Below are positions 60,601 through 64,000 of a DNA stretch of 64,000 bases, piece after piece. The notes below the pieces were generated by a model. The model saw nothing but the letters and a program-made list of their open reading frames with translations, ran no database searches and was not told the DNA's origin. Each line of letters opens with the position of its first letter. The stretch's first letter is position 1. Location: assembly GCA_030374765.1 (NCBI GenBank), contig JARGXX010000013.1, positions 1,364,001 to 1,428,000 of the forward strand. Direction: 5' to 3'. A program made the position numbers and the translations under genes. Source of the stretch: Agarophyton chilense (lineage: Eukaryota > Rhodophyta > Florideophyceae > Gracilariales > Gracilariaceae).

Positions 60601-63158
60601 AAAGGACGTATCAGAGTCAAGTACATGAGCAGAAGACGGGATGTTTGGGCATCGGGAAAGCGAGCAATCGGAGTGGCGGCCCCTTTGCTGTTTCGCGTTT
60701 TCATGTAACGGCAAATGAGGACAGGCGATTTGTCGATGAGCATGAGACAACGTTGAAAGTGTTGGTCGTTGTGGATACGGTATGTCTCAATCTCTGTGCC
60801 GCGCGCAGGAGAGCCCGACGAAAGGTGTAGCGCAACCAACAGGCGTTCTTGGATTTTCTGTGCACATGAGAGCCACCTCGACAACGCATGCGTGAACATA
60901 TCGGTGCCCAAAATGTCGGTTGTGGGCAGTTGTGTGCGGGGAAAGGTACCGTTTTGCTTGCGTTGCGGAAGAAACGGAGTGTGGTCGGTGTTGGAGTTGT
61001 GGGGCATGGAAGACGTGAGACAAGTGAAAACGAAAGCCATGTTTTGTTCGATAAATGGGCGGTTGTTGAGGTTGGTAAGGAAAGAAAAGCCTGGGCTTTT
61101 GTTGAAGGAGTCGTCCTGAAGTGAGTGTAGCGCGTTTGTGAAACCGGTTGGCAGAGCGTGGCCAAGAAGCAGGTCGTTGTGAAGAGTATGTTGTATTTCT
61201 TTGTGTAGAGTTAAAACCAAAGAGCCGACTTCTGAGAGGGCGAGGTGAGTGTCACGCACTATGCCGCAGGACGGGTGAACATCACAATTGTGGAAAGAAA
61301 CGAACATTTCCTCGCGAGAGGATATGGACATTGCAAGCGTGAGTGTCTTTCTGACAAACGAAAGGGCGTTGTTGGAATCAGCGTCGATTGCCGCGTCGAT
61401 GGTACGCATGCGTTCTTGAACGTGAACTGGGCGTTCGGAAGCAGGGGTGGCAGGTTGCAACAGGGGAGAAGATTTGGAGAGCACGTGCAGTTCGTGTATG
61501 GCGCAGGCACAGATGCCATATTGAAGAGCGGCGAGGAGGTGCGTCACATCTGAGGCGGCTGCAAAACGAAAGGAGGTATTGTTGGGGTCGTGAGAAATGA
61601 CCGTGTCGTAAGGCTCAGGCGTGCGGTCAGACGGCAAGGGGGCAGCGATAGGCGGGTTGGGGTCGGTGCTTATCACGCTTGCGCAAGCAATGAAGTTGCG
61701 AACGGAGAGGAGATCCAAAGAGTGGTATGGCGCTAAAGATTGAAGCAAGAAGGGCTTGAGCGCGCTATGGACCGCTGGGCCATGTTGGGTTGGAGGAAAG
61801 GGAGCGGGGAGCTCACCAGAGGAAGACATGCGAATGGCATCCAACACGGAAGTAGTGTAGCAGTACATGAGGTCTGAGTCGGGTACGAGATGAGGGAGGT
61901 TTGCCCTTGTCCTGTGAGTAAACACAAGCAAACGGGAAATGTGTGAAGCGTAACGCTTGAGGGTTTCAGTGGAGACAGTTTTAAAAGCTGTGTCGGTGCG
62001 CTTGTTGAGGCGGTCCAAGAAAGCCAGGGAGGTCTTACTAACCAAAATGTTCACCTGAGAGAGGTAGTCGAAGATGTGGTGGGTGATGGTGCTTTCAGCG
62101 GATGTGGGCGTTGTGCCAGTTCTGGATAGTTGAGCCGCCACATCCAGATGAACATGAAGCGAGTGAAGAACGATGTCAAACTTGGAAAAGGTGATGAAAG
62201 AATTCTTCTCCGAGTGGTGACGAAGCAAAGGGTCTGATTGCGAACAAGGAGCGCCGGTGTTGAACTTTTGTAAAAAGTGGTTAATGTGTTGAAGCGGGGG
62301 CTCGATGCCTTTGGCAGTCGTTGCCACTGGACGATGGGGTGGTTGGAGACAAACAGGCTGCGCCGGGGGGGTATCAGGCCGTGCCGCAGGCGCCTGCGGA
62401 ACCTGGAAAGTTTTGGACAAGCAGCCTATGGGTTGAGCATTGGTAACGGGGAATAAACGGCGACGAACGCCGCCGTACACTGTCTGCAAGGCAATACGGC
62501 CCGACGAGACGGTACGGTCAAGGTGTGGCTGGGCAACCGCAGGCGACATATTGTGGCATTCGATCAGATGCGCTTGCAAACGAACGGGGTCGAGGTAGCA
62601 GAATTTGCAGAGCGGGCACTGATAGCCATTGTGAATGGCAATGTGTGCCAGGGGCGTGAGGAACGTAGAGGGCCCGGACACAAATTGAGCGTTGTGTTGG
62701 GGGCGATACTTTTGCCACACGGGGGCAACGTTAGAGTTGTTGCGCAAGGTGTGCACCTCGTGCAGGATTGCCATTGACATGGGACTTGCAATTTCCAAAG
62801 GGATGGAGTGCTGTTTGCGCAAGTGATGTTGGATTGCGCGGGCAGACGGCAGCCCACACTGGCAGTTGACGCACAACGGAAAGAACCCAATAGAATGAAT
62901 ACCCATATTCACAATGGTACCGAGTGCCATGATAAAAGAGGAAGAATCGTCGGCTGCATTTGCGTCGGTAACGGGTAAGTCGGAATGGGGTTGAGCATGG
63001 GCGTCACGCGCCACGGGCGGAGGCGGTGGGGGGAGCAGGGGATTAGGGGGAGTGGGCGGTGAGATGTTCACCGCAGCCCTCGGTGGGCTGTGCACCGAAG
63101 AGGGGATGAACACGGGCAAGCCATGTTCGCCGGCGGAGGATAAGCTGTTTTGCGACAT
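57615..63158 (-). CDS. Telomere-linked RecQ-like helicase with C2H2, recombinase-like and CCHC domains, copy 2
   Basis: 1,875 residues from the ATG at 63242, or 1,847 from the favoured ATG at 63158. Same domain order as copy 1. By eye about two dozen substitutions and two extra Gln in a Gln run (about residue 1025) separate the copies. Helicase motif V reads FGTGID, the usual RecQ form, so this copy has the full motif set: Walker A GSGKT, DECH, SAT, QQAGRAGRDG. The lack of any stop over 5.6 kb in both copies implies recent amplification or selection. The protein presumably acts in the nucleus on telomeric DNA. The recombinase-like part suggests a former or present mobile role (inference). Confidence 0.87.
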   Translation of the reverse strand: MSQNSLSSAGEHGLPVFIPSSVHSPPRAAVNISPPTPPNPLLPPPPPPVARDAHAQPHSDLPVTDANAADDSSSFIMALGTIVNMGIHSIGFFPLCVNCQCGLPSARAIQHHLRKQHSIPLEIASPMSMAILHEVHTLRNNSNVAPVWQKYRPQHNAQFVSGPSTFLTPLAHIAIHNGYQCPLCKFCYLDPVRLQAHLIECHNMSPAVAQPHLDRTVSSGRIALQTVYGGVRRRLFPVTNAQPIGCLSKTFQVPQAPAARPDTPPAQPVCLQPPHRPVATTAKGIEPPLQHINHFLQKFNTGAPCSQSDPLLRHHSEKNSFITFSKFDIVLHSLHVHLDVAAQLSRTGTTPTSAESTITHHIFDYLSQVNILVSKTSLAFLDRLNKRTDTAFKTVSTETLKRYASHISRLLVFTHRTRANLPHLVPDSDLMYCYTTSVLDAIRMSSSGELPAPFPPTQHGPAVHSALKPFLLQSLAPYHSLDLLSVRNFIACASVISTDPNPPIAAPLPSDRTPEPYDTVISHDPNNTSFRFAAASDVTHLLAALQYGICACAIHELHVLSKSSPLLQPATPASERPVHVQERMRTIDAAIDADSNNALSFVRKTLTLAMSISSREEMFVSFHNCDVHPSCGIVRDTHLALSEVGSLVLTLHKEIQHTLHNDLLLGHALPTGFTNALHSLQDDSFNKSPGFSFLTNLNNRPFIEQNMAFVFTCLTSSMPHNSNTDHTPFLPQRKQNGTFPRTQLPTTDILGTDMFTHALSRWLSCAQKIQERLLVALHLSSGSPARGTEIETYRIHNDQHFQRCLMLIDKSPVLICRYMKTRNSKGAATPIARFPDAQTSRLLLMYLTLIRPFEAYIVRCLHGENCFQMHWKMLFANCGIPYAANTIRSIISSHLSKRGFPISFNDYRNFTVGMTNTVSNVTASSVADHILEELLTTAHGQAGHSAHTAAFLYARTPHDISGLQHSQLSKYREWSSKWHQYLGLLLNAPLTKQQQQQQHHRKRPVTDTVLPTPEPKRSIHTSQPTPSPPTDRSAIPHSQINLNLAASHPFNPHPPAFMAAAIPRGGASLLQQPLVTYEHITSEMLRALRQALSNDSALFKSHQQFVNTAAVYNRLSNMLLLQPTGSGKTLSLLLPVFMEKGKYSTVLITPLTALLSEYELRAQLFGLRASRTPTPPGSHSFADIYIFSAERLSLPSFTEFTTRLIAADRLARIAIDECHLFLLWQHFRPCLANLHNCFGHIPTKIPRVLLSATVPPRDRPLLLSQLHIPNAHVYASSTARNNISFVVYHLSSAPSTSRATRFRAAHGHFQDVFGYLLQLGVSIMQEHVARLLHSSADTTLARVLIFSLTRPAAEAVHEALAASRSSFGALKQSTTVTVLLYHSGLSDVRKRRAHTLWNSPPSSSAPTTNHILFIVCTSSFGTGIDVPNVRLVFNFGGVASLCDLAQQAGRAGRDGNPSTCVTIYFQPYFKLVTETLSSSSSNTNAFEEPNRIYNQALSTERWLEAQHWVECKSVCRRNALYFHMDGKEPGICLFSPSVLNCDICNSIAAVSPSPTPERSSVSATPSASQHAQSISPSPSASPQTPTPPKNRPNQSNRTSLNNQNTNTNGGPTQSPKPHASRPPRPPTSTPSPLLTTTHPSAATQSPTVAHSQSQSHSATFFYTLEQKTPQQIVSHFEELSRRLAPLCVPCLLHEKTQVHLTDTHACPHSRQRCFRCFSPHHISRNCRFDKSPQGTCYRCHLGFCKGLKTHSQPHTFGTRHCIFISLYQLAWVLWRTCSKTRSEIALHLFDGRMQSKFNSISQSSQDSSPLHLEIDAMFHDWLTHNNHFAVPNILRLAAWWKSTTTLI

Positions 63159-64000
63159 AACTGAACGTGTAAGAGAGAGAAGAAGACGCTTGGGAGGATT
63201 GTTTTTGAAGACGCAAAGAAAGACACACACAAACAAACACAATCGAGTTTGGGAGCATCAGCGAAATGGACGGGTTCACTGCCGATATAGCAGTATAAGT
63301 AGTAAATAGGTGGGGCGAGGGTAATTGGAGAAAGGCGGTTTGGTGTTTTGGGGGAGGGCGCGTGTGGCTGGCTTGAGCAAATGGCATACTGTACAAGGGA
63401 ACCTTCACGATACTATTTGGTATTGCAGGTCATTCATTCCCGGTGTATGACTGTGGGGTTGTGGGGAGGAGTGTGTCACAATAAAGCTCATTGGCCTCCG
63501 CCCCATTGAGGAGAGTGATTTTGTGTAAGGGGCGTGGTTTCCGTGCAGGGGGGGAGCGGGAAGGGGAAAAAGGGCAGCACAGAGAAGAGATGGGGCTGCG
63601 CGGTGGTGGAGTCGGGTTGGGGGAGGGCAGAAGTTTTCAGGGTGGGTTCGGACTTGTGTGTAAATGGACGGAGGTTTAGAACGAGCTGGCGCGCGATCGG
63701 GTGCGCCAGCGGATGTTGTGCGGCAATGTGGCAACTTGTTGTGAAGCATGACGTTTTCAGAACGGCTAACTAGTGGCGGTGGTGGCGTATCGTACACACG
63801 TATTAGTTTGAGCACAAGCGGTGCTGCACCGCGGTTGAGCTCATATATGCATATGCGACATGTTTGACCGTTGATTTTGGAAAAATGGTTCTACATGTGA
63901 CGTGGGTAGGAGGGGTGCTATGTGTTACAGTATGCGCACTGTGTAACGTTATGATGGTGTTTGGCAAAAGAAGTGAGATGTTGCGGGGCGTGGCAGTGGG
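63159..64000. other. Upstream region of helicase copy 2
   Basis: Equivalent to 55014-55855. Contains the presumed promoter; nothing further is recognised before the window ends. Confidence 0.4.

Larger units (their letters stand above)
56010..64000 (+). repeat. 8.1-kb tandem unit, copy 2 (runs off the window)
   Basis: Same content and order as 47887-56009. By alignment the window end corresponds to 55855 of unit 1, so about 155 bp are missing and a further unit may follow. Substitutions are scattered over its length, so it is not a simple assembly duplicate. Confidence 0.9.

Noticed and set aside
49605..63773. Many plus-strand ORFs opposite the helicase genes
   Set aside because: They are recurrent in both units only because the units are nearly identical; no motifs, and they overlap the supported coding strand.
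47887..64000. Duplicate caused by assembly error
   Set aside because: The copies differ by many scattered substitutions, a 16-bp telomere-like change and a 6-bp microsatellite change.
1..64000. CRISPR arrays, rRNA or bacterial operons
   Set aside because: No regularly spaced direct repeats and no rRNA-like sequence; the gene content is eukaryotic.

Overview
The window reads as nuclear DNA of a eukaryote, not a bacterium or virus. It has single-exon genes with TATA boxes and signal peptides, LTR retrotransposons, Tc1-type DNA transposons and a subtelomere-like helicase array. The mix of intron-less genes, FG-GAP/ASPIC-UnbV secreted proteins, chromodomain Ty3/gypsy elements and RecQ-like subtelomeric ORFs fits a red alga (a florideophyte of the Chondrus type) best. 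That is an inference, at about 50-60% confidence.

Layout. 1-6487 is gene-poor: one copy of a dispersed tRNA-like repeat (354-786) and decayed ORFs. 6488-19407 is a Tc1-type transposon flanked by TA and split by a complete 11.4-kb chromovirus (element 1, 7099-18498) with 863-bp LTRs and a CAATA target duplication. 20300-28260 is the host gene island: a cysteine-rich secreted protein, a small secreted protein, two convergent FG-GAP/ASPIC-UnbV proteins and the relic of a third. 28656-30454 is a second Tc1 copy holding a 295-bp insert. 30821-47886 is a second, inverted chromovirus-like element (element 3), missing its 5' end. It has been invaded by a tRNA-like repeat (31373-31803) and by a decayed 9.1-kb chromovirus (element 2, 32449-41517, 5-bp duplication AAGCT). 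From 47887 to the end run two head-to-tail copies of an 8.1-kb unit. Each unit carries one ~1,875-residue ORF on the minus strand, with C2H2 fingers, a tyrosine-recombinase-like domain, a RecQ-type helicase and a CCHC knuckle, plus a short TTTAGGGG-type telomere-like tract.

The most interesting signal is a long antisense protein gene carried by the chromoviruses between pol and the 3' LTR. Elements 1 and 3 are divergent and lie in opposite orientations in the window, yet both carry it at the same relative place. It can be followed for about 590 codons, interrupted only by in-frame stops and never by a frameshift. Element 1 also shows a textbook -1 frameshift signal at the gag-pol junction. 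Elements 1 and 2 share a primer-binding site that looks like the anticodon arm of a tRNA rather than an acceptor end.

The retroelements and Tc1 copies are mostly inactivated by stops or nesting. Both helicase ORFs are intact and differ by about two dozen residues, but the proximal copy has lost the conserved Asp of helicase motif V.
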